DNA of 64,000 nucleotides from Clostridiales bacterium (GCA_004556395.1 SFHK01000013.1:84516-148515); one strand, 5' to 3'; numbered from the stretch's first letter, positions 1 through 7,533 are shown. Numbers and translations are program-made. The notes: a model not told the origin generated them from the letters alone.

Positions 1-390
1 CGCCGGTTCAAGGGCGGAACGCGCGTGCTTTTCGGCTCGATGATGGCGGCCTGTCTGCTTCCGGCGCTGGTTCTGACGGTTTCCGGCTCGTCGGTGCTGC
101 TCACTGCGACGTTCCTCGGCGTGATGAGCGCGATTCTGTACGGCTCGAACACGCTGATCACGACCATCATTCCCATGGAATACACCGACTGCGGGCGCGT
201 GGGACTGGTGGCCGGGCTTGTGGACGCGCTGATCTACGTGGGAAGCGCGCTCGCGGGCACGCTGACCGGCTGGCTGCACGAGACCACCGGCGTGTGGACG
301 AGCGTGTATCTGATCTGGGCGGCCGTCGCGATTGTCGGCGCGGCCGGCTCGATTCTCTCCGCGCGCGGCGCGAAGAAGCTTTCCAAATAA
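1..390 (+). CDS. MFS transporter, C-terminal fragment
   Basis: The reading frame is open from the first base, so the gene starts outside the window; about 129 C-terminal residues are present. The visible part begins with a basic cytoplasmic loop (RRFKGGTRV) and then has four hydrophobic segments, ending in a short basic tail (SARGAKKLSK). The segment IIPMEYTDCGRVGLVAG resembles the second half of organophosphate:phosphate antiporter-type (GlpT/UhpT-like) major facilitator proteins. The family level is well supported by the loop and spacing of the membrane segments; the substrate cannot be told. It converges on the downstream phosphorylase gene with a shared hairpin between them. Confidence 0.7.
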   Translation, partial: RRFKGGTRVLFGSMMAACLLPALVLTVSGSSVLLTATFLGVMSAILYGSNTLITTIIPMEYTDCGRVGLVAGLVDALIYVGSALAGTLTGWLHETTGVWTSVYLIWAAVAIVGAAGSILSARGAKKLSK

Positions 391-395
391 ATGAA

Positions 396-425
396 CGTCC
401 CGCGCAGCCGGTTCCGCGCGGGACG
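396..425. terminator. hairpin between convergent genes
   Basis: A perfect 10-bp inverted repeat (396-405 with 416-425, 10-nt loop) lies between the end of the MFS gene and the end of the purine nucleoside phosphorylase gene. On the minus strand it is followed by a T-rich stretch (TTCATTTATTT); on the plus strand by a weak GATTTT. It probably ends transcription from both sides. Confidence 0.6.
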
Positions 426-443
426 CAATGGATTTTGGGAGAC

Positions 444-1151
444 TTACGCGATGGACAGCGCGATCTTCACCATGTTGGTGAAGGTGTTCTGGCGCTCCTC
501 GGCGGTCAGCCCCTCGCCGGTGAACGGATTGTCGGAGATGGTCAGAAGCGCGAGCGCCTTCTTGCCCGCGCGCGCGGCGTTCATGTACAGGCCGGCGGCT
601 TCCATTTCCACGGCGAGCACGTTCAGCTTCTGAAGCTTCCCGAGGGGCGCGGACTCATCGTAGAAGCAGTCGGAGGAATAGATTGCGCCGGGCACGATGT
701 GCTGGCCGATGGCTTCTCCGGCCTCGATGGCGCTCTTCAGCAGGCCGTAATCGCAGCAGGGCGCGACGCAGCCGTCGAAGTCGAACTGCTTTCCGAAGCC
801 GGAATTCGTGTAGGCGCTCATGCCGGCCACGATGTCGCGCACCTTCAGCGACTGGGAGATCATACCGGCGGAGCCGATGCGGATGATGGCTTCCACGCCG
901 TAGAAGTTGTAAAGCTCATAGGAGTAGATGCCGATGGCGGGAATGCCCATGCCGGAGGCCATTACGCTCACGCGCTTGCCCTGCCACGTGCCGGTGTAGC
1001 CCTGTACGCCGCGAACGTTGTTTACGAGCACGGGGTTTTCAAGAAAATTCTCCGCGATAAACTTCGCGCGCAGCGGATCGCCGGGCATGAGAACCGTCTT
1101 TGCAAAATCGCCTTCTTTGGCGGTGATGTGCGGGGTCGGAATATTGGACAT
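444..1151 (-). CDS. deoD: purine nucleoside phosphorylase, DeoD type
   Basis: 235 residues, the usual length of the hexameric DeoD family, which splits purine (deoxy)nucleosides with phosphate into base and (deoxy)ribose-1-phosphate for purine salvage. Family features seen: N-terminal PTPHITAKEGDFA, phosphate-binding region LMPGDPLRAKF, GIGSAG-like motif IRIGSAGM, the substrate-binding VEMEAAGLY and the catalytic-Asp region TISDNP. The start at 1151 is chosen because an AGAGGTG ribosome site precedes it and the family normally begins there; the frame runs open further upstream but without a ribosome site. It stands alone, transcribed convergently to the MFS gene, from a sigma-A type promoter at 1186-1214. 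Confidence 0.93.
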   Translation of the reverse strand: MSNIPTPHITAKEGDFAKTVLMPGDPLRAKFIAENFLENPVLVNNVRGVQGYTGTWQGKRVSVMASGMGIPAIGIYSYELYNFYGVEAIIRIGSAGMISQSLKVRDIVAGMSAYTNSGFGKQFDFDGCVAPCCDYGLLKSAIEAGEAIGQHIVPGAIYSSDCFYDESAPLGKLQKLNVLAVEMEAAGLYMNAARAGKKALALLTISDNPFTGEGLTAEERQNTFTNMVKIALSIA

Positions 1152-1185
1152 GCGAACACCTCTTTCTCTTAAATTGGCTGTTCCT

Positions 1186-1214
1186 ATCATAACGCACAAA
1201 TGGGGCGGACGCAA
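1186..1214 (-). promoter_or_regulatory. sigma-A-like promoter of deoD
   Basis: On the minus strand TTGCGT (1214-1209) and TATGAT (1191-1186) are separated by 17 bp, 35 nt upstream of the deoD start codon. Confidence 0.55.
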
Positions 1215-1278
1215 GTCCTTTCGGGAAAAGATTCTTCGCGCGCGAAAAAAACGGTGTACGAACGGGCGCGGTTTGTGT

Positions 1279-1284
1279 TATAAT
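1279..1284 (+). promoter_or_regulatory. -10 element (TATAAT) before the AAA+ gene
   Basis: A perfect TATAAT sits 34 nt upstream of the AAA+ ATPase start. No good -35 is present at the standard distance, so the promoter may need an activator or another sigma factor. Confidence 0.4.
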
Positions 1285-1318
1285 CAGGGAGAAGAAAACA
1301 AAGGGCCGGAGGCGGAAC

Positions 1319-2608
1319 ATGGACGAGAAGGATCGCACGATCGAGAGACAAATGGAAAAAATCCGGGAAATGACCCAGCGCAATCTCCGCCGCATGGCGG
1401 ACGACATATGGGGCGAGGTCGGCCCGCTGAAGGAAGAGCCGCAGAAGGCGGACAAGCCCGCCGCGCCGGACATGCGCGACGAGGTGCTTGAAAAGCAGTT
1501 GGAGGTCATTCGCAGGCTGAGCGAAAACGGCGCGCGGACGGTCACCGACAATCTGTGGGACGAGCCCGCGCCCGCCGGAAATGCGGAGAAGCCCACCGCG
1601 CCGACGCAGACAGCGAGACCCGCGCAAGCGCCCGCGGAGCCGGAACAGGAGCTGCCGCCGGAGAAGCTGGATGATCTGCTTGACGAGCTGCGCGGGTATA
1701 TCGGCCTTGAAAGCGTGAAGACCGAGGTGGAAAGCCTTGTCAACATGGTGAAGGTGCATAAGCTGCGCAGGGAGCATGGCCTGCCGACGGTGGATATGTC
1801 GCTGCATATGGTCTTTTCCGGCAATCCCGGCACGGGCAAAACGATGATCGCCCGCCTGATGGCGAGAATCTACCGCAGTCTGGGCATCCTGTCAAAGGGG
1901 CAGCTGGTCGAGGTCGACCGCGCCGGACTTGTGGCGGGCTACGTGGGGCAGACCGCGCCCAAAACGCGCGAGGTCATCGAAAAGGCGCTGGGCGGCGTGC
2001 TGTTCATCGACGAGGCCTACGCGCTTACCTACCATAAGGAGGGCAACGACTTCGGGCAGGAGGCCGTGGATACGCTTCTGAAGTCGATGGAGGATCACCG
2101 CGAGGATCTGGTGGTTATCGTGGCCGGGTACGACGGGCTGATGGATGAATTCATCGCCTCCAATCCCGGACTGGAATCCCGCTTCAACCGCTTCCTGCAT
2201 TTCGACGACTACACGATGGACGAGATGCTGGCGATCTTCGATATGCGCGTGAAGAAGGGCGGCTACGAGCTGTTGGACGGCGCGCGCGAGGAGGTGCGCG
2301 CGTTCATCGAAAAGCAGAACGTCGACCCGATCACGTTCGGCAACGCGCGCGGCGTGCGCAACCTGTTTGAACAGGTGCTGATGGCGCAGGCGAACCGTCT
2401 GGCCGGAGAAACCGAGATCAGCCGCGAGATTTTGACGCAGATTACGCCGGAGGACGTGAAGAAGGCGGCGGAAAGCACCCGCCCGCGCACGAAGAAGGAC
2501 GACGCGCGCGACGAGCTGAAGGCGCTTCTTGAGCAGATGAAAAAGGCAAACGCGGAGGAAGAGAATGGCGAACGCGGAGAAATTCATCAGCCTGTACAAG
2601 GTTCTTGA
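1319..2608 (+). CDS. AAA+ ATPase of the SpoVK/CbbX type
   Basis: 429 residues. The C-terminal two thirds is one AAA+ module: Walker A GNPGTGKT near residues 168-175, Walker B VLFIDEAYAL near 228-234 and a sensor region with ESRFNRF. This arrangement, preceded by LRGYIGLESVKTEV, is typical of CbbX/SpoVK ATPases, which act as hexameric remodelling motors; SpoVK is needed for spore maturation in Bacillus. The N-terminal 110 residues are not part of that fold and hold two related 29-residue segments (about 8-36 and 57-85, both ending in a D-x-x-W-x-E pattern) followed by a Pro/Ala-rich linker. An RBS (GGAGG) lies at 1308-1312. The 3' end overlaps the next gene by 44 nt, so the two are probably co-translated. 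SpoVK identity is likely but not certain. Confidence 0.8.
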   Translation: MDEKDRTIERQMEKIREMTQRNLRRMADDIWGEVGPLKEEPQKADKPAAPDMRDEVLEKQLEVIRRLSENGARTVTDNLWDEPAPAGNAEKPTAPTQTARPAQAPAEPEQELPPEKLDDLLDELRGYIGLESVKTEVESLVNMVKVHKLRREHGLPTVDMSLHMVFSGNPGTGKTMIARLMARIYRSLGILSKGQLVEVDRAGLVAGYVGQTAPKTREVIEKALGGVLFIDEAYALTYHKEGNDFGQEAVDTLLKSMEDHREDLVVIVAGYDGLMDEFIASNPGLESRFNRFLHFDDYTMDEMLAIFDMRVKKGGYELLDGAREEVRAFIEKQNVDPITFGNARGVRNLFEQVLMAQANRLAGETEISREILTQITPEDVKKAAESTRPRTKKDDARDELKALLEQMKKANAEEENGERGEIHQPVQGS

Positions 2609-3269
2609 GGATCTTTTGGAGGAAAAATGCCGCGAGGAGGGCAGAAGCACGGTCAACGCCGTGTATCAGTATATTTCTGCGATGGGCAACGTTCGGTTTC
2701 GCGACAAGCTGGATCTGTGCAGGCAGGTGCGCAACCTGATCACGCATTCCGCTGACATCGACGGCTGTCCGCCGATTGAGCCGTCGGACGGGCTGATGCG
2801 GACGCTTGAGGAAATCGTATCCTATTTCCAGAAGCCACCGCTGGTGCTGGATCGCGCGACGGCGGTCGATCGCCTGTTGGTGGCCACGCCGCGCGACCGC
2901 GTGGTCTGGCTCATGCAGCGCATGGCGAGGAACGGCTATTCGCATGTTCCCGTGATGGAAAACGATCGCCTGACGGGCGTGTTCAGCGCGTCCACGCCGT
3001 TTGCTATGGCGATGGACGAAAACCGGCTGGCCGTTGACGATCAGACGCGGCTGGACGAGGTGCGGGAGGCGCTGCGCCCCGAAAACCACAGGATGGAACA
3101 GTTCCGCTTCATCGATCCGGAAACCACCTGCGACGAAGCGCGTGAGCTGTTCGTCCGCACGTCGCCGCGCGAGCGTCGCGTGGCCGCGCTGTTCGTCACC
3201 GAAAACGGCCAGCCATACGGGCGGCTGCTGGGGATGCTTACGCCGTGGGATTTGATGGAGGAAAGCTGA
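2565..3269 (+). CDS. CBS-domain protein with HEPN-like N-terminus
   Basis: 234 residues. Residues about 105-230 form a CBS-pair: VWLMQRMARNGYSHVPVMENDRLTGVFS is the first CBS core and RRVAALFVTENGQPYGRLLGMLTPWDLM the second. CBS pairs bind adenine nucleotides and act as regulatory sensors. The first 95 residues are helical and include LCRQVRNLITHSADIDG; the R-N-x-x-x-H pattern recalls the RX4-6H motif of HEPN domains, but this match is only by eye. The start at 2565 lies inside the upstream AAA+ gene and has a GGAAGAG ribosome site. The long overlap argues that the two proteins work together. Confidence 0.75.
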   Translation: MANAEKFISLYKVLEDLLEEKCREEGRSTVNAVYQYISAMGNVRFRDKLDLCRQVRNLITHSADIDGCPPIEPSDGLMRTLEEIVSYFQKPPLVLDRATAVDRLLVATPRDRVVWLMQRMARNGYSHVPVMENDRLTGVFSASTPFAMAMDENRLAVDDQTRLDEVREALRPENHRMEQFRFIDPETTCDEARELFVRTSPRERRVAALFVTENGQPYGRLLGMLTPWDLMEES

Positions 3270-3277
3270 AAAGGGTT

Positions 3278-4057
3278 TTATGCCTCGGGATTCGAGGAAT
3301 TGAACAGCAGACCGTAAATCAGGTCTTCATATCGACCAGGAATGACGGAGAGAAGACTGCCTGCGCGCCGGGCTGAGCGGGGTTCCGCGCCGGAAAGGAA
3401 GCGCTGAACGGCTTCCGGAAGCTGGCTCCGCGTCGCCTGTGCGGCGGTTGGATCGAGCATCGAAAACGCGATTCGCATGGCGTACAGCCGCGCGGAATTT
3501 CGGAAGGCAGGGGAGTCCGCGGCCATACAGAGCGCATATGCCCGCAGGTTGGCCTGTCCCTCGTTGGCAAGGCCGTTTGCGTGCGCCAGCTCATGACAGG
3601 CGACGAACGGCAGGAACCACTCCGGCTCCGCTTCGCTCAGAAGCGCTTCGCCCGTCAGCGGCGAATAAAACCCGGCCATGCGCAGCGCGCGCATGAGCTC
3701 CGGGAAACGCATATATTTCAGCTGAACGCCGCCGCCGGAGAGCGTCTGCGCCGTCTGAAGGATTTCCTCATGCGAGAGCGCTTCCGCCGGTTCCAGCGCG
3801 TGCGCGAGCGATTCGATGAAGGTGGAGATGGTTTCATCCGCCGCCGTTCGGGAAACGGCGTAGGGTTTGTTCGCGTAGAGCGGCAGCCAGAGGACGGCGA
3901 GCGAGAGCGCGAGAGCCAGAAGCGGCTTCCACAGCTTTTTCGGCCGCGCGAGCATCAGCCCCGCCAGAAGCGCGGCCGTCAGCCCGGTGATGGGAAAGGG
4001 GAGCTTCGCCGAGGCGCGTCCGATTGCCGCGAGCAGGCGGATAAGGCTTTCGTACAT
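3278..4057 (-). CDS. DUF3810-like membrane protein with HExxH motif
   Basis: 259 residues. Two hydrophobic segments near the N-terminus (ITGLTAALLAGLMLA and LLALALSLAVLWLPLYA) are followed by a soluble domain with PFVACHELAHANGLANEGQ, a zincin-type HExxH metal site with a downstream Glu. This matches the DUF3810 family, whose biochemical role is unknown; a zinc-dependent protease facing the cell surface is the natural inference. A GGAGG ribosome site and a TTGAAT-17-GATAAT promoter precede the start. It is divergent from pgi and converges on the CBS gene with only 8 nt between stop codons. Confidence 0.7.
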   Translation of the reverse strand: MYESLIRLLAAIGRASAKLPFPITGLTAALLAGLMLARPKKLWKPLLALALSLAVLWLPLYANKPYAVSRTAADETISTFIESLAHALEPAEALSHEEILQTAQTLSGGGVQLKYMRFPELMRALRMAGFYSPLTGEALLSEAEPEWFLPFVACHELAHANGLANEGQANLRAYALCMAADSPAFRNSARLYAMRIAFSMLDPTAAQATRSQLPEAVQRFLSGAEPRSARRAGSLLSVIPGRYEDLIYGLLFNSSNPEA

Positions 4058-4080
4058 CGCTGATTCCTCCGTATGCGTCG

Positions 4081-4109
4081 ATTATCGCATATATGGCGTG
4101 TGAATTCAA
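4081..4109 (-). promoter_or_regulatory. promoter of the HExxH membrane protein gene
   Basis: Minus-strand TTGAAT (4109-4104) and GATAAT (4086-4081) are 17 bp apart in the divergent region with pgi. Confidence 0.5.
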
Positions 4110-4141
4110 ATGGAATTCATGGAAAAATTACTTTTGATGGT

Positions 4142-4147
4142 TATAAT
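4142..4147 (+). promoter_or_regulatory. -10 element of pgi
   Basis: A perfect TATAAT lies 34 nt upstream of the pgi start codon; the -35 region is poor. Confidence 0.4.
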
Positions 4148-4181
4148 ACCATCGGAAGATTACCAAAGGAGCGATTGATTC

Positions 4182-5588
4182 ATGGCGAACATTCGGTTGG
4201 ACGTAAACCATATGATGAAGGATTTTCTGGGCGAACGCGGCATTGACGGCGCGGAGATGAACGCGCTGTCCGCGAGCCTTTCGAACGCGTACAAGGCCGT
4301 TGAGGCCGGACGCGGCAAGGGCATGCAGGGCTGGATGGATCTGCCCTACAATCAGGATGAGATTCTCGAGGAGGTCGAGGAAACCGCGAAGGGCATTCGC
4401 GAGCGGTTCGACGCGTTCGTCGTGCTGGGCATCGGCGGAAGCGCACTCGGCCCGGCGGCGGTTCAGCAGGCGCTGAATCATCTGCACTACAACGAGCTGC
4501 CGAAGGAAAAGCGCAACGCGCCCAAGCTCTACATCGAGGACAACATCGATCCCGAGCGCATGGCCGCGCTGATGGACGTTGTGGACGTGCGCACCACGTG
4601 CTTCAACGTGATTTCCAAGTCCGGCGGCACCGCCGAAACTATGAGCCAGTATCTGATCGTGCTCGAGAAGCTGAAGGAAGCCTGCCCGAACGACTATCAG
4701 AAGCGCATCGTCGTCACCACCTCCAAGACCAAGGGCTTCCTGATCGAGCTGGCGCGCGCCGAGGGCTTCAAGACGTTCTACATTCCGGACGGCGTGGGCG
4801 GACGCTTTTCCGAGCTGTGCCCCGTGGGTCTGCTGGCGGCGGCCGTTTGCAACATCGACATTCGCGCGCTGGTTGCGGGCGCGAAGAAGATGGACGAACG
4901 CTGCAACAGCGGCGATATGACGAAGAACCCCGCGCTGTACGAGGCGGGTCTGATGTACCTGTGCATGCAGAAGGGCATGAACATTTCCGTCATGATGCCG
5001 TATGCCGACAGCCTGAAGCTGATTTCCGACTGGTACGCGCAGCTGTGGGCGGAGTCGCTGGGCAAGAACGTGACGCTGGACGGCAAGCCCTGCCACGTCG
5101 GCTCCACGCCGGTCAAGACGCTGGGCGTAACCGATCAGCACAGCCAGCTGCAGCTGTACACTGAGGGCCCGTTCGACAAGGCCATTACCTTCCTGAAGGT
5201 CGAAAACTTCCGTGCCGTAACGCCCATCCCGCACGGCTGCGAGAATGTGCCGAAGATCGCTTTCTTAGGCGGCAAGAGCCACAATCAGCTGATCGAGGCC
5301 GAGCGCAGGGGCACCGAGTACGCGCTGTATCGCTCCGGCCGCATGAGCCAGACGATCACGCTGGACGAAGTGAACGCCGATACCGTCGGCCAGCTGCTGT
5401 ATTTCTTCGAACTCGTGACCGCCTACACCGGCGCGCTTTTGAACATCGACACGTTCAACCAGCCCGGCGTAGAGGAAAGCAAGGTCGCCGCGTACGCCGT
5501 GATGGGCTACGAGAGCGAGGAGCATAACCGCAAGCGCGAAGAGATGAAGAATCGTCCCGAGGAAAAGAATGCCTATATTTTCGAATAA
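4182..5588 (+). CDS. pgi: glucose-6-phosphate isomerase
   Basis: 468 residues. It interconverts glucose-6-phosphate and fructose-6-phosphate in the cytoplasm (glycolysis and gluconeogenesis). Family marks include VLGIGGSALGPAA, the SIS-domain phosphate-binding ISKSGGTAETMSQ near residue 145, GVGGRFSELCPVG and the catalytic-region PVKTLGVTDQHSQLQLY. The length and motif set fit the shorter Firmicute/archaeal-type PGI rather than the 550-residue enterobacterial form. The ribosome site AAAGGAG lies 11 nt upstream. It is monocistronic, with a hairpin after the stop codon. Confidence 0.93.
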   Translation: MANIRLDVNHMMKDFLGERGIDGAEMNALSASLSNAYKAVEAGRGKGMQGWMDLPYNQDEILEEVEETAKGIRERFDAFVVLGIGGSALGPAAVQQALNHLHYNELPKEKRNAPKLYIEDNIDPERMAALMDVVDVRTTCFNVISKSGGTAETMSQYLIVLEKLKEACPNDYQKRIVVTTSKTKGFLIELARAEGFKTFYIPDGVGGRFSELCPVGLLAAAVCNIDIRALVAGAKKMDERCNSGDMTKNPALYEAGLMYLCMQKGMNISVMMPYADSLKLISDWYAQLWAESLGKNVTLDGKPCHVGSTPVKTLGVTDQHSQLQLYTEGPFDKAITFLKVENFRAVTPIPHGCENVPKIAFLGGKSHNQLIEAERRGTEYALYRSGRMSQTITLDEVNADTVGQLLYFFELVTAYTGALLNIDTFNQPGVEESKVAAYAVMGYESEEHNRKREEMKNRPEEKNAYIFE

Positions 5589-5602
5589 GACCAATCCATC
5601 AG

Positions 5603-5635
5603 CGGCGGGAGGGCGCGTATGGCGTTCTCCCGCCG
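5603..5635 (+). terminator. hairpin after pgi
   Basis: A perfect 9-bp GC-rich inverted repeat (5603-5611 with 5627-5635) follows the pgi stop codon. The T tract is short, so termination may be partial. Confidence 0.45.
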
Positions 5636-5666
5636 TTGCTATAAGGGCATAGGAAGGAAATTTGAC

Positions 5667-6098
5667 ATGATCAGACTTGAGGACGTGAATCCCGATAATT
5701 GGCGGCTTTCCCTGCGCGTTCGGGACGATCAGAAGGCGTTTGTGGCCAATTCCACCGTCATGCTGGCGAGAGCCTTTGCATACCGAAACAGCCGAAGCCG
5801 GGCTGTTGTGATCTATAACGACGAAGCGCCGATTGGCATGGCGCTGTATTACGATTTCGAGGACGCGTACAATTTCAGCCAGTTTTTCATCGACGAGCGG
5901 TATCAGGGAAAAGGGTTTGGCTATCAGGCGGCGGAGATGATTCTTCAGGAGATGGAGAAGGACGGCGTTTATGACAGGGTTGTTCTCTGCTATGTGGAAG
6001 GCGATGAAGCCGCGAAGCGATTGTATCTGAAGCTCGGTTTTACGCACACCGGCGAAGAAGAGGAAGGCGAAGTCGTGATGGAAAGACGGCTTCGATAA
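5667..6098 (+). CDS. GNAT-family N-acetyltransferase
   Basis: 143 residues. The GNAT acetyl-CoA site is visible as FFIDERYQGKGFGYQAAEMIL (R/Q-x-x-G-x-G/A) near residue 80, with VLCYVEGDEAAKRLYLKLGF as the following beta-alpha unit. The order and the sequence YDFEDAYNFSQFFID recall the spermidine/spermine acetyltransferases (SpeG/BltD/PaiA side of the family), so a polyamine or amine substrate is plausible but not shown. The start at 5667 is preferred because AGGAAG at 5651-5656 serves it, whereas the longer frame would begin inside the upstream hairpin. Confidence 0.75.
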   Translation: MIRLEDVNPDNWRLSLRVRDDQKAFVANSTVMLARAFAYRNSRSRAVVIYNDEAPIGMALYYDFEDAYNFSQFFIDERYQGKGFGYQAAEMILQEMEKDGVYDRVVLCYVEGDEAAKRLYLKLGFTHTGEEEEGEVVMERRLR

Positions 6099-6117
6099 AT
6101 GTGTGTGAGATCGTCAA

Positions 6118-6162
6118 ACGGCGTGGCCGCGAGGGTCACGCCGTCTGTGCATCCAATTTTTC
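6118..6162 (+). terminator. intrinsic terminator after the GNAT gene
   Basis: An 8-bp perfect stem (ACGGCGTG 6118-6125 with CACGCCGT 6137-6144) is followed by ATTTTTCT at 6156-6163. Confidence 0.65.
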
Positions 6163-6199
6163 TTGTCAATTTATGAGCGGGTCGTATCCCGCGTTTGAT

Positions 6200-6289
6200 T
6201 TACAGGCCGGAACCGAGCAGCGCGCATACGGCGAGGAAAGCGGCGCTGATACCCAGGCCGATCAGCTTATACCGCAGGCGCTCTGTCAT
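6200..6289 (-). CDS. 29-residue membrane peptide downstream of flavodoxin
   Basis: A very short open frame encodes MTERLRYKLIGLG followed by a single hydrophobic segment (ISAAFLAVCALLGSGL). Support comes from the translation signal: the flavodoxin stop codon runs straight into AAGGAGG, 8 nt before the ATG, and nothing else nearby could use this ribosome site. The peptide has a basic N-terminus and one predicted membrane helix of about 17 residues, so it would sit in the inner membrane with its N-terminus inside. No function is known. It would be the last gene of the DUF3793-flavodoxin operon. Confidence 0.55.
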   Translation of the reverse strand: MTERLRYKLIGLGISAAFLAVCALLGSGL

Positions 6290-6304
6290 CGCTTACGTCC
6301 TCCT

Positions 6305-6712
6305 TCAGGAGACCAGCGCCTGACCCAGCTTTTCGCACTCGGCCAGCGCCTGCTCGTCGGGTTCATCCTGGCAGATAACGCTGTCGCAGGCCAGCGTCGC
6401 GCCCGCGGCCAGACACTCGGTCTCCCAGTTGCGCATCCACTCGCCGTCGCCCCAGCCGTAGGAGCCGAACAGCGCGATCTTCTTGCCGGAGAGCAGCGGC
6501 TTGCACTCGTCGAACATCGGCTGGAACTCGCCTTCCTCCAGCACCTCCGCGCCCATGGCGGGGCAGCCGAACGCGATCGCGTCGAAATTGGCAACCTGCG
6601 CGGCCGGGAATTCCGCCGCGGTGAAGAGCGTGCCGCCGCAGGCCTTTGCAACCGCCTGCGCCATGGCCTCGGTGTGTCCCGTTCCGCTCCAGTATACAAC
6701 AGCAATTTTCAT
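6305..6712 (-). CDS. short-chain flavodoxin
   Basis: 135 residues. A flavodoxin carries FMN and shuttles electrons in place of ferredoxin, especially under iron limitation. The FMN phosphate loop VVYWSGTGHTEAMA is at residues 5-18; FGCPAMGAE and LFGSYGWGDGEWM are the two isoalloxazine-binding loops. The start at 6712 has GGGAGG 8 nt upstream; an upstream in-frame ATG five codons earlier has no ribosome site. The gene follows a DUF3793 gene by 35 nt and precedes a 29-residue membrane peptide; all three should be read from the promoter at 7401-7429. Confidence 0.88.
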   Translation of the reverse strand: MKIAVVYWSGTGHTEAMAQAVAKACGGTLFTAAEFPAAQVANFDAIAFGCPAMGAEVLEEGEFQPMFDECKPLLSGKKIALFGSYGWGDGEWMRNWETECLAAGATLACDSVICQDEPDEQALAECEKLGQALVS

Positions 6713-6747
6713 ATGAAAGCCTCCCATTCAGTAAAGATAAATCTATG

Positions 6748-7308
6748 TCAGGCGGCCACGGTAAGCCGCGCAACACCAAAACCACGCCGATAACAGCTTA
6801 GATACACGTTTCGGCACTTCTCATACAGCGCGAACACGCGCCGCGCCTGCGCTTCGTTCGAATAGGCCTTCCAGCAGCCCAGACAGCAGAAGCACTGCCC
6901 CTTGTTGCGGATGAAGCCAATTACGTCCTCAAGCGGATAGCCGAGGAACACGCCGATTTCGTGCGGAAAATCCGTGCCCGCGCGGACGGCGCGCGAAAGC
7001 GTTTCCAGCGCGGCCTCCGGATCGAAGGCGGTATAGCCCATCTCCGAAAGGAACGCGCGAATGTCCGTCTGCTGAAGCCGCTCTTCCAGCATGCGGGGGC
7101 GGTACACGTAAACCAGCCCGTCGGCGTCCCGTTCCCGGAGAACGCGCACGCGGATGCCCTTTTCCCGCAGAAGGCCATCCAGCTCCGCGGCGTTTTCCGA
7201 AAGGGACTCGCCCGCCTGCGGCCGATAGGAAAACAGGCTGCCGCATTTGTGTCCGGCCAGCGTCGCCGCGCAGTGCCGGATCAGGGTTTCCTCAAATCGT
7301 GCGCTCAT
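6748..7308 (-). CDS. DUF3793 family protein
   Basis: 186 residues, matching the DUF3793 family of Clostridia: N-terminal HCAATLAGHKCGSLF, central VYVYRPRMLEERLQ and the conserved block FPHEIGVFLGYPLEDVIGFI followed by CFCCLGCWKAYSNE, which carries four cysteines within about 25 residues of the family's signature. The function is unknown; these genes often sit beside flavodoxin or ferrous-iron transport genes, which agrees with the neighbour here. A metal or iron-limitation role is an inference from that context. An AAGGAGGGCATC ribosome site precedes the ATG, and two operator-like dyads lie in the leader. Confidence 0.82.
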   Translation of the reverse strand: MSARFEETLIRHCAATLAGHKCGSLFSYRPQAGESLSENAAELDGLLREKGIRVRVLRERDADGLVYVYRPRMLEERLQQTDIRAFLSEMGYTAFDPEAALETLSRAVRAGTDFPHEIGVFLGYPLEDVIGFIRNKGQCFCCLGCWKAYSNEAQARRVFALYEKCRNVYLSCYRRGFGVARLTVAA

Positions 7309-7322
7309 GATGCCCTCCTTGC

Positions 7323-7340
7323 AGTTAAATACATCTAACC
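7323..7340 (-). promoter_or_regulatory. operator-like dyad 2
   Basis: On the minus strand GGTTAGATGTATTTAACT, an imperfect palindrome with GGTTA and TTAAC half-sites. It matches the dyad at 7377-7394 at most positions and lies 54 bp from it, about 55-72 nt downstream of the predicted transcription start. Confidence 0.55.
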
Positions 7341-7376
7341 GAACCCGAAAAAGAAAAGGGCGATCACGTCCGATGC

Positions 7377-7394
7377 GGTTAAAGTAATCTAACC
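7377..7394 (-). promoter_or_regulatory. operator-like dyad 1
   Basis: On the minus strand GGTTAGATTACTTTAACC, an 18-bp imperfect palindrome (14 of 18 positions symmetric). It starts at about +1, directly downstream of the -10 box, where a repressor would block transcription. The half-site TTAG/CTAA style is reminiscent of DtxR/MntR-family metal-dependent repressors, but the protein is not identified. Confidence 0.6.
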
Positions 7395-7400
7395 ACGAAG

Positions 7401-7429
7401 ATCATAACAAATCATGGCTCGTTTGTCAA
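7401..7429 (-). promoter_or_regulatory. promoter of the DUF3793-flavodoxin operon
   Basis: Minus-strand TTGACA (7429-7424), 17-bp spacer, TATGAT (7406-7401): nearly full sigma-A consensus, followed at once by operator-like dyad 1. Confidence 0.75.
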
Positions 7430-7504
7430 GATGGTGGATGGGTTAATTTTCAATGAAACGGGCGGCGTTCGCCGGACACTTCGCGCTGCGGACGCAAAAC
7501 CGCA

Positions 7505-7533
7505 TTGACAGCGCGCCGGGCGCGTGCGATAAT
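7505..7533 (+). promoter_or_regulatory. promoter of the SGNH hydrolase gene
   Basis: TTGACA (7505-7510), 17 bp, GATAAT (7528-7533), 37 nt before the start codon. Confidence 0.6.
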
